Origin: Strongylocentrotus purpuratus
Taxonomy: Eukaryota; Echinodermata; Echinoidea; Camarodonta; Strongylocentrotidae
Length of the DNA stretch: 64,000 nucleotides
Direction: 5' to 3'
Assembly: GCF_000002235.5 (NCBI RefSeq)
Contig: NW_022145607.1
Coordinates: forward strand, 35,625,029 to 35,689,028
Shown here piece by piece: positions 10,574-20,889 of this stretch. Made by a program: the position numbers and the translations under genes. How positions within the stretch are numbered: the first letter of the stretch is position 1; each line of letters begins with the position of its first letter. The notes below the pieces were generated by a model, which did no database searches, was not told where the DNA came from, and worked only from the letters and a program-made list of their open reading frames with translations.

Positions 10574-10699
10574 TAATAAGAAATGGCAGATATTTTGTTA
10601 ACTTTTTTTTTATTTTTTTGTTATTGCTGATGAGTTAACTATTACACTATATTTTTATTATACATATTCTATGTCTATACGAACATGTTATTATTACTA

Positions 10700-11185
10700 T
10701 TATTATTATCATGTACTACTGTTAATATGAATGAGATTTGTTTTCAATAAATATTTTGGAGAAAAAATCTTGAACTGTATAAATTTTAAGTTATTTTTTG
10801 GGCATTTATTTCGAAAAATAAAGAGTTGACCATGCATAACAAAAGCAAAAGTGTTAATTATTTTGTTACTATTCTCAACTCCAAAACATATATCTGTGAC
10901 TGAGAATGGAAAACTAAATAATTTGAATTCACGGAGCAAATTACTGATATCTTTCCAGAATGTTTTTACAACAGGACACGTAAAGAACAAATGAATGAAC
11001 GTTTGCATATATTTGTTTGACCAAAATTGCACATCGGTGTACTTTTTATACTAATACAGTGCAAATATTAATTTGGAGAAATTCTTTGATGGAGGAATTT
11101 GAACTGAAATTCTCGTAATCTGGAATCTAAAGTTGTCAGAAGTGGCATTGTGAAACGATTTTGCCACTGTATTGTAATTTCAAGC
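10700..11185 (-). mobile_element. L1/Tx1-like ORF2 C-terminus, second copy
   Basis: Same as 3870-4362, with H-L-F-F-T-C-P-V-V-K-T-F-W and R-E-F-Q-F-K-F-L-H. Convergent with the + strand fragment before it, as in the other two units. Confidence 0.75.
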
Positions 11186-12930
11186 GGTGGTGCAGTGGTA
11201 CAGGAATTTGTTCTTGTGAAGTCAGATCCAGTTTCCATTTTCATTTCTGGTTTCCGTCCGTCCGTCCTCACGTCCCGTTCTAGTGATCACATTATCTCAA
11301 GAAGCAATGGATTACCACCAAATTCGGGTCATGTATGTAACTTGCAGAGCTGATGAATTGATTAGTTTTAAGGTCACGAGGTCGGTCACAAGGCTCATTA
11401 TGTATGAAAAAATAGCTTTGATCGCGTTATCTCAAGAACCAATGATGTATTACCGCCAAACTTGGGTCATGTATGTATCTTGCAGAGCTGATGAATTGAT
11501 TTGATTTTGGGTCACGAGGTCAAAGTCACAGGGCTCATTATGTATGAAAAAATAGCTTGTTATCGCGTTATCTCAAGAACCGATTGATGGATTACCGCCA
11601 AACTTAGTTCATATATGTATCTTGCAGAGCAATGAACTGATTAGATTTTGGGGTCCTGAGGTCAAAGGTCATGGGGCTCATTATTAATGCAAAACTATCT
11701 TGTGAATGCATTGTCAATACTGACGGATGGGTATCTTGCAGAGCCAATGAACTGATTAGATGTTAGGGTCATGAGATCAAAGTTCAAAGGGTCATACATA
11801 TATATATGAAAATAGCTTGCAATCACCATATTCTGAGGACCTGTTATTTGATTACAATTAAACTTGAATTTGAAAAATTGCTTCTGTTTTGGTTTGTGAA
11901 ATCGCTCTATGGCGGAGGCATCATTTTCAACTACGTGCAGTCAAAGTTCCATCTAGTTCTAACTGTTTTTGTTTATCTGTTTTTTAATATATTTCTTTCA
12001 CACAGAGAATAGAAAAATGGTGTAACTTTTTTGTACCATAACGTTATTAATATTCATATCTCAAACCACATCTGATTCTTCATACCGGTATGTGTTTTTT
12101 TATGCCTCAGTTATGAAATATCCTAAGGCATCATGTTTTTGGTTGCCCGTACGTCTGTACGTCCTGTCCTCGTAATCACGTTTTCTCAAGAACAGGTTGA
12201 TGGATTCCTGCCAATTCTTGTATCTTGCAGAGCTAATGAACTTATTAGATTTTGGGGTCACGAGCTCAAAGGTCAAAGGTCACAGGGATCGTTATGTTTG
12301 CAAAAATAGCTTGTGATTGCATTATCTCAAGAACTGATCTATGTATCCTGCCCTACTTAGGTCATGTATGTATTTGCAGAGCTGATGAATTGATTAGTTT
12401 TAAGGTCACGAGGTCGGTCACAAGGCTCATTATGTATGAAAAAATAGCTTGTGATGCATATCTCAAGAACTGATCTATGTATCCTGCCTACTTAGGTCAT
12501 GCATGTATCTTGCAGAACCAATGAATCAATTAGATTTTGGGTTACGAGGTCAAAGGTTACAGCTAGGCTCATTATGTATGCAAAAAAAGCTTGTGATTGC
12601 ATTATCATTAGAACCAATGGATGGATTACCATCAAACTCAAGACATGTATGTAATGAACTGCGTACATTCTGGGGTCATGAGGTCGAAGGTCAAATGTCA
12701 TGAGGCTCATTATGCATGCAAAAATGGCTTGTCAACGCATTCTCATTAGAACTGACGGATGGATTGCAATCAAACTTAGGGCATGAATATCTTGCAAAGC
12801 CAATGAACTGATTAGATTTTAGGGTCATTTGGTCAAAGATCATAGGGTCATATATGTATATGAGAAATGGCTGGTATTAAATCACAATATTCTGAGAACC
12901 TTTTAATGGATTACAATTGAACTTGAATTT
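11186..12930 (+). repeat. SINE-like head and long ~140-bp tandem array
   Basis: About ten diverged units with a spacing near 140 bp. Each contains CTTGCAGAGC(C/T)(A/G)ATGAA, a TTGGGGTCACGAGGTCAAAGGTCA-like block, a CTCATTATGTATG(A/C)AAAAA block and TATCTCAAGAACC. Some units are truncated or show near-identical local duplication (12371-12510 against 11340-11480). Two units carry the perfect direct repeat AGGTCAAAGGTCA (11659-11671, 12270-12282). The unit is present in only about two copies after Z1 and Z5, so the array expanded, or failed to contract, only after Z2. No coding sequence is seen. Confidence 0.85.
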
Positions 12931-13640
12931 GAAAAATTGCTTCTGTTTTGGTTTGTAAATTGCTCTATGACAGAGGCGTCATTTTCGACTGCCTGCAGTC
13001 AAAGTTCCATCTATAGTTAATAATTACATTTAGTGTGAATGTAAGATTGATAATTTTTTTGAGGGAAAGTATATATATTTTTAATTTTTTTTAGTTCAGG
13101 GTAAATGGGAGGGGAGCTTGAAAGAAACGTCACAGAGTTACCAATTTGTGTATGTTTGATTGCACGTTAAAAAATTCATAACTTTCTTATTTTCGATCGT
13201 TTTTTGCTCAAACTTTCACTGAGATGATTCTGTCATTTTTCTGCTTCCGCAAAACCAGCTTTAGATGAGGGTGGAATTCCCTTTTAATGATTTAACAAAA
13301 AAATTTGTGATGTCTAAGCATATATGCTTCAGCCATTGACTTACCAATTAAATTTCATGCATATATTTTATAGGAATGCACTATAAGGTGTGCAATATTC
13401 TAACAGCCTCATTATTTATCATCAGGTGTATAGCTTGAATTTGGCTTCCTTATTAATTCTTCCAAATCTTCTTTGAAAGTCACTATTATATATTCACTTC
13501 ATGTTTTCTAATATACTTTTCCGACAAATCAACACCTTCACAACTTTGTATTTTTCTGACGTTGAATTAGGTTTTAAAATAAAGGGAAAGTTGAGTTTTG
13601 TTGCAACGGGCGCTACATAAAATATTTGTTTGTGATATAA
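12931..13640. other. AT-rich spacer, nothing recognised
   Basis: No coding sequence, tandem repeat or inverted repeat is evident. It contains poly(T) stretches. The LINE ORF1 that precedes Z2, Z4 and Z5 is absent from this position upstream of Z3. Confidence 0.5.
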
Positions 13641-13834
13641 TGAAAAACTGATTTCGCAGTTCTTTTCCTCCTTATTGGCAATATATTCTTGTAGATAGTA
13701 ATTTTATTGTCTAAGTTTTAACAGAAGTCTGCAGTCATATACCGTGTACATGAAAAAAAATAACGGTAACGTTCTTATTTTCTGAGTTTGGATAAAACTA
13801 TAATATAAAAAAAAACTGCTGACAAGTTCCCGAG
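13641..13834 (+). other. Z3 upstream flank, left part (split by a transposon)
   Basis: Homologous to the region upstream of Z2 near 7885-8090, with GCAGTTCTTTTCCTCC and the GTCTGCAGTCATATACCGTG block. It is interrupted at TTCCCGAG (13827-13834) and resumes at 16744. Confidence 0.8.
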
Positions 13835-13841
13835 GTGCCAG

Positions 13842-14106
13842 GTAAAAATGTCAGAGGAAAAAATGTCAGAGAAAAAATGTCAGAGGAAAAAATGTCAGAG
13901 GTAAAAATGTCAGAGGAAAAATGTCAGAGGTAAAAATGTCAGAGGTAAAAATGTCAGAGGTAAAAATGTCAGAGGAAAAAATGTCAGAGGTAAAAATGTC
14001 AGAGGAAAAAATGTCAGAGGAAAAAAGTCAGGGTAAAATGTCAGAGGAAAAAGTCAGAGGTAAAATGTCAGAGGTAAAAATGTCAGAGGTAAAAATGTCA
14101 GAGGAA
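13842..14106 (+). repeat. 15-bp tandem array, left arm
   Basis: About 17 units of ATGTCAGAGG(T/A)AAAA, some with 1-bp losses that shift the frame. The apparent protein of repeated M-S-E-V-K/M-S-E-E-K is a by-product of the 15-bp period. Confidence 0.95.
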
Positions 14107-14635
14107 AGCAAAAAAAAAATGAGTGCCGTCATCATGTCTCAGCACTTTATTACACAGAATGTCGAGACGTACTGCTACTGCATGGGCTAGTCTATTTTAT
14201 TCCTTTCTTCCATAATGTAAATTTTATAAATGGCTGTGTGTTGTATTTCGTACATGTCCTGAGGATAATACAATGTGGAAATAGATTTGAATTTATTTTG
14301 TTGTGATCAGGCTTGCATATATGTATGAATGTCTAACATTGTTGATATTTTGAATCGGTTGATGTGTTAATGTTTGTGAAACGGACCGGTTGGCCGGTGG
14401 CAGCCTGCAACCTATCCGCGTGTACGTTCCGGAGACGAACAAAGTCCAAACGAAGAAATGAAAGTTCTCGACAAAAGTCAAGTGTTAAAGTGAGTAGTGC
14501 ATTAGTACAAAAATAGTTACATATAATCACGAGGATCACGAAAAGTTATTTATAAGGGTTGGGCGCCCCGACTCTGCTAAAGCTTTAGCACCTCATGGCG
14601 GCAAAAGAAGTGGAGTAAGATAAGAAAATCAAGAA

Positions 14636-14705
14636 GTCGCTCCGAAAAGTAAAATCTCGCTCCGAAAACTAAAAACCCGCTCCAAAAGTTAAAGACCGTC
14701 TCGAT
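14636..14705 (+). repeat. Short ~20-bp tandem repeat inside the fold-back element
   Basis: Four imperfect units of the type CTCGCTCCGAAAACTAAAA. A second internal repeat, GCGCGC(G/A)CTTC plus GGAATGTGATGG, occurs near 14778-14803 and 15321-15345. Confidence 0.7.
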
Positions 14706-15739
14706 TCAGAAGCTCATCCCATTTTAAACTCTCCGACAATTATAAATAACGATGTAATTTAAACCGAACCTCTGCAAAGCGCGCGCTTCTCTGGAATGTG
14801 ATGGTGCGGTTGGCATTTAAAGATAAATTAGCTGAGTTCTGGTCTTGCGATTGCATTGTGAAAGAAACGGTGTGGAACCAATCAGAAAAGGTTGATCATC
14901 TAGCAAAACATCTAAGTATTGGTATGTAGTGCAAGGTTTTGGAGTCATCAAAATGATAAAATCGTTGGCCCTTTCTTGGTAAAGTAACAAGCACTGTACA
15001 CAGAAAGATATTGATATGGGACTACACAAACATATGGCATACAAATCGGGCCTCATTTTAAAGCTGTTACTTTGTCATATCTGGGTATGAAGTCATTTGA
15101 AATAGATTTTCAGGAATAACTTTTTTCTTTGATGTTCTTCCACTTGCATAATAAGAATGATAACAAACGCTCACACATTATTGTTCACCTTTCCCCAGAA
15201 CTCAACCTTCTCTTTAATTGATGTAACATCGGCGGCTTTCTGCTTTGTATCGGAGTAACAAAGCTGCTTATTGATTTTTCCCCAGACTATTTTATACCGC
15301 AATAGTAATCTTTTATTGCAACGCGCGCACTTCGGGAATGTGATGGGTTTAGCATTGATAACATGGCTTTCTGCTTTGTTTCAGAGTATCAAATACCAGC
15401 CCACAAGAAAGTGGAATTGTCGGAAATATGCATTTATTGGAAATTACATATATAGTAGTCATTGCCACGCAGTTAAAATGTCCAACAATCTTCAAAAGTG
15501 AAGGAGAAGTGGGGGGGGGGGGGGAAGGTTCATAGATATCTGATCCTATTTTTGGGGCTGTACTGACTTTTCTTTTTATTTAATAATTACACCATGCATG
15601 GAGCGACAACTCAGCCTATAAAACATGGCCAAACTTCTCGATTTTAGAAATCTTTTTCCCCAGAAGTTTGCTCAGTGTACCAGTACCATGCGCGGCTTCT
15701 ACAAAAGCATAATATACCGGTATATAAATATTGAATAAG

Positions 15740-16059
15740 GCAGACTAATGGGACATGCATGGTTGCTACTCCGAGTTTCACGCCTTGCAAGCGATCATCA
15801 GACAAGATAGCATTCTTACATGATTCCTCTGCAACCTTGGTAAACACGCTCAAAATAAGACTTAACTAATACAATACCTGAATACAATATAATAAGAATT
15901 ACTCATGAGTAATTCTAATTGTATTTTATTAGTTAAGTCTTATTTTAGGGGTATTTGTACCAAGGTTGTAGGATAATCATATTTAAGAATGCTATCAATT
16001 GCCTGATGATTGCTTGCAAGGCGCGAAACTCGGAGTAGCAACATGTCCCATTAGTCTGC
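15740..16059. repeat. 320-bp palindrome inside the fold-back element
   Basis: Arms 15740-15905 and 15906-16059 are imperfect reverse complements. The outer ends are GCAGACTAATGGGACATG and its complement, and the centre is GAATTACTCA/TGAGTAATTC with no loop. It may be a MITE that inserted in the element, or a fold-back duplication. Confidence 0.85.
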
Positions 16060-16384
16060 CTGCTCTGCCTCGGCATTGACCACTGTTCGGAAGGATTTAT
16101 TAGCAAAGCATTATATAAGAGGAAGGGGGGAGCAGCCGGTCACCGTGCCCCAGAAGAAGAATACCCCCCCCCCCCCCCCTCGTCTTCCTTTGGCAATAAT
16201 CGGGCAAAAAGTCACCATTTGGGGCCGAAAGGTAAATAAATTTAACTGGGAAAGTGGAAAATAAAGCAGCGGTGAAATACAACTGCAGAATATCCCTCGC
16301 TGTTCTTTTTCGATAGGCCTAATATATAACCCGGGTGTAACCATATACAAACTTGCCACATGATTTTGTTTTTAATTTATACCT

Positions 16385-16727
16385 CTAACATTTATACCTC
16401 TGAAATTTTTTCCTCTGACCTTTTTTCCTCTGACATTTTTTCCTCTGACATTTTTCCCTCTGACATTTTTTCCTCTGACATTTTTACCTCTGACATTTTT
16501 TCCTCTGACATTTTTACCTCTGACATTTTTACCTCTGACATTTTTACCTCTGACATTTTTTCCTCTGACATTTTTACCTCTGACATTTTTTCCTCTGACA
16601 TTTTTACCTCTGACATTTTTACCTCTGACATTTTTTCCTCTGACATTTTTACCTCTGACATTTTTTCCTCTGACATTTTTACCTCTGACATTTTTACCTC
16701 TGACATTTTTTCCTCTGACATTTTTAC
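16385..16727 (-). repeat. 15-bp tandem array, right arm, with 75-bp higher-order pattern
   Basis: About 23 units of the same 15-bp repeat in inverted orientation. One position alternates T/A in the order E-V-V-E-V when coded by the residue each unit would give on the - strand. This five-unit pattern is repeated about three times, so the array grew by 75-bp steps. Units nearest the element centre are more degenerate. Confidence 0.9.
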
Positions 16728-16743
16728 ACCGAGCCTTCCCGAG

Positions 16744-17084
16744 TTCTGTTTGGGACCAGATTTGGTTTAATTCATTTTGACTTAAATAGAAATAAAAAAT
16801 CATCGAATTAGATGCATTTTGCTTGGTCCCGTCAAAGTCAACTTGGGCAAAAGTCAAATTTTCTTTGACTTACACACATATCGAAGATTTCAATGTATCC
16901 TGTCAAAAATGATGTAATTATGCAAAGTTGACTGTATTGAAGGTTTTAATCAATCTGCATCTAGGCAGACTGAATACGCCTGGTGATATTTCTTTACTCT
17001 ACAGTGATTTTGATTTCGACACTTTAATACTAGAACTTGACCTTCTGTTCGATAGGGATGTAATTACTTTCTTTTCCTCCCTAG
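16744..17084 (+). other. Z3 upstream flank, right part, with 3' splice site
   Basis: Continues the shared flank after the fold-back insertion and ends in CTTTCTTTTCCTCCCTAG (17067-17084), the acceptor of Z3. The frame happens to stay open from 16928 through the acceptor, but the same stretch is closed in Z5, so I treat it as intron. Confidence 0.7.
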
Positions 17085-18031
17085 AGTTGGACAATGGACA
17101 AGACAATATACACCCACATTTAACAGCATGCAGTGGAGAGAAGACCCATCTGTGTTTACATTTCAGTAAGACATTTACAGATGAGAACACTCTTATACTA
17201 CATCAGAAAACACACCAGGTCGACAATGAGCGTACTAGCCACCTTAGAACACAAACTGGAGAGAAAACTTTCAAATGTTCCCAGTGCGATAAGGGTTTTT
17301 CTCACAGAAGTAACCTTATAAGAAATTTAAGAACACACAGTGGAGAAAAGCCTTATCAATGCTCCTATTGTGAAAAGGGTTTTTCTGAAAGAAGTACCCT
17401 TATTAGACACCTTAGAACACATACAGGAGAGAAACCTTTCAAGTGTTCCCAGTGTGATAAGGGGTTTTCTCAAAAGAGTCATTTTACTGGCCACCTTAGA
17501 ACACATACAGGAGAAAAGCCTTTTCACTGTTCCAACTGTGAAAAGGGTTTTTCTGAAAGAAGAACCCTTATTAGACACTTTAGAACACATACAGGAGAGA
17601 AACCATTTAAGTGTTCCCAGTGTGATTAGACATTTTCTGTAAAGACTATTCTTACTGCCCACCTTGGAACACATACAGGAGAGAAACCCTTTAAGTGTTC
17701 CCAGTGTGATAAGGTTTTTACTTGCCAAAGTTATCTTACTACCCATTTAAGAACACACAGTGGAGAAAAGCCTCATGGATGTTCCTATTGTGATAATTTA
17801 TTTTCTCAAAAGATTCATCTTAATAGCCACCTTAAAACACATACAGGAGAGAAACCATTTAAGTGTTCTCAGTGTGATACAGGTTTTGCTCAAAGAGGTA
17901 CCCTTATTAGACATTTAAGAACACACAGTGGAGAAAAACCTTTCAAATGTTCCTATTGTGATAAAGGTTTTTCTCGAAGTAGTACCGTTATAAGCCATTT
18001 AACAACACATATTGGAGAAAAGCCTCCTTGA
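17085..18031 (+). pseudogene. Z3: C2H2 zinc-finger exon with one internal stop
   Basis: The exon starts at a phase-1 acceptor, reads [11 protein letters not shown], and runs to a TAG at 17627-17629 in a C-D-stop context where sister modules have C-D-K (AAG to TAG). Beyond this single stop the same frame remains open for another 133 codons of good fingers, ending at TGA 18029-18031. Module 1 has lost a cysteine (L-C-L-H-F). Short product: about 180 residues with five or six fingers; full frame: about 315. One stop in an otherwise clean array means recent loss, a truncated functional form, or a base error. No 5' exons are visible upstream. Confidence 0.78.
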
Positions 18032-18640
18032 TGTTCCCATTGTGATAAGAGTTTTTCTCAACTAGGTGTTCTTTTTTAATCATATTATTAGGACAAATAC
18101 ATGTACTAGAAAAAAACACATAAAATGTCTTGATTGTAATACAAGATTTTCTTATCGAAGGGATGTTATAAGCTAGCTTCGATAACATTTAGGTGGGAAA
18201 CCCTTTAATGATCTTAGTGTGTGTACAGGTTTTTCTGAACGAGGTCACCTTACCTGTCATGTGAGGACACACACTAGGGAAAACCTTATGAATGTCGTGA
18301 TTGTAATATGAGATTTTCTTATAAAAGGAATGTTACTACAGGAGAGAGTGTTCCTAAAAAATAAGGAATTTTCTAATAAAAGTGAGCTCACAAGGCATAT
18401 AAGAACACACAGAAACGCTATAAATGTTAGGATTGTATTAAGAGATTTTCTTTTAAATGTAACCTACTAGTTATCTGAGAATACATACTGGAGAAAAGCC
18501 ATTTAAATGTTGACTTTGTTCTGAAAGGGATTTTATCGTTTATACAGTGCATGATCTTACTAATTGCCTGATAACACACATAGTAAAAATTCCACATAAA
18601 TGTTTCAAATGTAATCAAGGGTTGAAGGTCCATCTATCTA
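18032..18640 (+). pseudogene. Decayed finger tail downstream of Z3
   Basis: Same field as after the other units, with finger relics and stops. The L1-like fragments found after Z1, Z2 and Z5 are missing here. Confidence 0.7.
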
Positions 18641-19199
18641 TAACTGTTTTTTGTTATCTTTTTTTGTACCATAATGTTATTAATTTTCTAAAACTACCTC
18701 TGATTCTTCAAATGAGTTTTTTCAGAATTCTTGTCTAACTTGCAGGAATAGCAGATACAAAAGCACATTAATCTAAAAGATGTATCAATCTCACGTTGTG
18801 GCTTCAACAAAACTTGGTGAAAGATATAAAGCTACCATTTCCTCTCAGAAGATCTTTCAAATAAAGTATCCTAGCCTCAACCTATTTTTATAAAGATTAT
18901 CTTTTTATCTATTTTTATTAATGTAATATTCCACAATTGTTGAAATAAAATTTCTTTAATTCTAACGGTTTTAGTACGTATTGTGCGACCAAGCTGAGAA
19001 AACATGTCCAAAACATATTTAATAATGGATGTTTGATATCTTTCGATTGGAAGTTTACACCACACAGAAATATATATTTTACAAATAAGCGAGTTCGTAA
19101 TTAGGATTTGCGCATGTGCAGATAAAGGTCATTCGTTCCCAAATTGTAAAACCATTGAGACGACTCGTATCGTGCTCATGAAAGTTATGTTATTAGTAT
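18641..19199. other. Spacer, nothing recognised
   Basis: AT-rich. The first ~120 bp resemble 11945-12085 downstream of Z2. No gene is seen. Confidence 0.5.
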
Positions 19200-20540
19200 T
19201 CATTTATGTACCGACAGCACATTTATCTGATACACAGGTGGAAGTATTCTTCTCAAGAGGGCAAACAAAAGGCATTCATGAAGCACCTCCATCACTTCGA
19301 CAGTGTCAGTGATTATTCTAAAATGCACAAGTGGGACGTATCTATAGTGTAAAAGATTTGTGGATATTTGGGAGTCATGCGTTCCGAAGCTATTACGAAA
19401 TGGCTTAATTGGAATCGACTTTAAAACGTAGTTACGGTATACAATGCCAATATCAAAATAAAACGTATACCAAATGTTGAATGTGTCATTTAGAATGATT
19501 CTGAAGAGTAATACAAAGAGAGAGAGAGAGAGAGAGAGAATGGCCGAGAGAAGAGAGAGAGTCAAGATTATTAAGTGTACGAACAAGAGAAGGAACAGCA
19601 GAATTTTGATACTGGACTAGTCCTGCACCTAGGAATGACCAAACCATGATTATTACAGAGGGGGCGAAAATTGGGCAAGGAATCTTTAGATGGTGGAAGT
19701 AGGTAAGTTTTGTGTTGGGACGTCAGTAACGAGTGGGCAAATTTCTGATCAAGCTCAATTCTTCTTGCTTGAAGGGAGGGCAGATTAAGAATCTTTAGCC
19801 TTTCATTATGAAACAGGTGAGAGAGGTGAAACTGAGACTGTTGACAATTGATTGAAGAAGACCAGACAGGTGAGGCATACTCCAGAATGGGACGGATATG
19901 GGATGCGTAAAGCCGTAAATCGTAACTAGATCACTCAAAGATGCATTGTGTTTCTTCAAGATACACAACATAAACAATCGTCTCGAAGATGATCAATTTG
20001 TTGACCCCACTTCATGTTACATTTCAAAGTAAATCCTAACACTGACAGATGTGCGACTTCCTTAAGAACAGTATCGCTGATCTTGATTTCAGGGAAAGGT
20101 GGAGGGTTTTGCATGAAGAATATTAATTTTTTACATTTTGGCGGTATGGGTGTCACTTGATTTGTGCTATCTAACCATTGGGTTAGCTGGGAGACCTGCT
20201 CTTGCAATTGTGATTGCTGAGTATAGCATCTTCTAAATTCTGCTAGGGTAAGGTTGTCAACATATTTCCATCTATTTTGGGTGAAATCTGCAGCATCGTT
20301 GATCATGATCAGAAATAGGATTGGGCCAAGCTTGGTGCCTTGTGGGACACCACATGTTATGTATTGAACTTGATAGGTAATCTCACCGAGGCGGATAGTT
20401 TGGGATCTGTTACTCAGGAAGTCGCACACAACGGAAATGATAGCTTGATTGACACCCATCATCTTGGTTACTAAAACGGTATGATCGATAGCATATAAGT
20501 GCTTTGGCATATATTGTGCACTTAATTTTCCCACCAACAA
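19200..20540 (-). mobile_element. LINE fragment: C-terminal half of RT plus 3' UTR
   Basis: On the - strand, 20540-19956 is open for 194 codons and contains C-G-V-P-Q-G-T-K-L-G-P (RT block with the PQG motif) and W-K-Y-V-D-N in place of the catalytic Y-V-D-D. It is followed by L-G-F-T-L-K-C-N-M-K-W-G-Q-Q-I. Further down, in other frames, come Y-I-R-P-I-L-E-Y-A-S-P-like and R-T-L-N- segments near the end of the protein. The 5' half (endonuclease and early RT) is missing. The altered YVDD and frame breaks mean it is inactive. Family: Jockey/CR1-type LINE; the exact clade is uncertain. Confidence 0.85.
19518..19539. repeat. (AG)n microsatellite
   Basis: Eleven AG units inside the LINE 3' UTR. 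Confidence 0.95.
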
Positions 20541-20889
20541 GTTGTGAATCGGAGAGGGGGCAAAGGGCTCTTATTGCCTCCCCCCGCCACGGCTAAAAAA
20601 AAAGAGAGAAGGAAGGAAGGAAAAAGGAAAGAGGAGAGCAAAAAGGGAACAAAACGGAGGAAGAAGAACTCCCCCCCCCCCCAGACAACGTGTGGATCGG
20701 GGTGGGGGCCGAAAAGCCCTTGCCTCCCCTACCCCCCCCCCCTAAACCCCCCAGCAAACCTAAAAGCGAGAGAGGGAAGGGAAGGGAAAGAGGAGAGAAA
20801 GGGGGAAAAAAAGAGAAAGAAGAAAGGTAGGGGAGATCAGTTGCGATTTTTCCCGCAAACAAAGTGTAGATCGGGGGGGGGGGGGGGGG
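20541..20889. repeat. Low-complexity purine and poly-C stretch
   Basis: Three degenerate repeats of a GTGTGGATCGGGGTGGGGG-like block followed by a C run and A/G-rich spacer. Long frames on both strands here are compositional artefacts. Confidence 0.8.

Larger units (their letters stand above)
13835..16735. mobile_element. TU-like fold-back element, 2.9 kb, with 8-bp target duplication
   Basis: The element sits between two copies of TTCCCGAG (13827-13834 and 16736-16743) and splits sequence that is continuous upstream of Z2, Z4 and Z5, so the insertion is certain. Both ends are arrays of a 15-bp unit, ATGTCAGAGG(T/A)AAAA, running inwards in opposite orientation (13842-14106, about 17 units; 16385-16727, about 23 units). 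The outermost bases are GTGCCAGGTAAAAATG on the left and, reversed, GGCTCGGTGTAAAAATG on the right. The ~2.3-kb middle carries no recognisable transposase. From memory, TU elements of Strongylocentrotus have inverted ends built of 15-bp tandem repeats and 8-bp target duplications, which is the same plan. Non-autonomous. Confidence 0.88.

Noticed and set aside
13921-14190. Apparent 89-residue protein of M-S-E-V-K repeats (and longer ones at 16360-16857 on both strands)
   Set aside because: A 15-bp tandem repeat has open frames by arithmetic; they lie in the inverted arms of a transposon and have no gene context.
16928-17084. ATG-initiated N-terminal extension of Z3
   Set aside because: The frame crosses a strong acceptor site and is closed in Z5; splicing into the exon is the better model.
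17327-17746. Long - strand frames with repeated [18 protein letters not shown] (also at 42158-42694, 43628-43882 and 57283-57687)
   Set aside because: They are the antisense of C2H2 modules, where the conserved finger codons happen to leave the opposite strand open.
19956-20540. Retroviral or LTR-type reverse transcriptase
   Set aside because: The motif set (C-G-V-P-Q-G-T-K-L-G-P, W-K-Y-V-D-N) and absence of LTRs, integrase or protease fit a LINE. No LTR element, envelope, capsid gene or Polinton was seen anywhere in the window.
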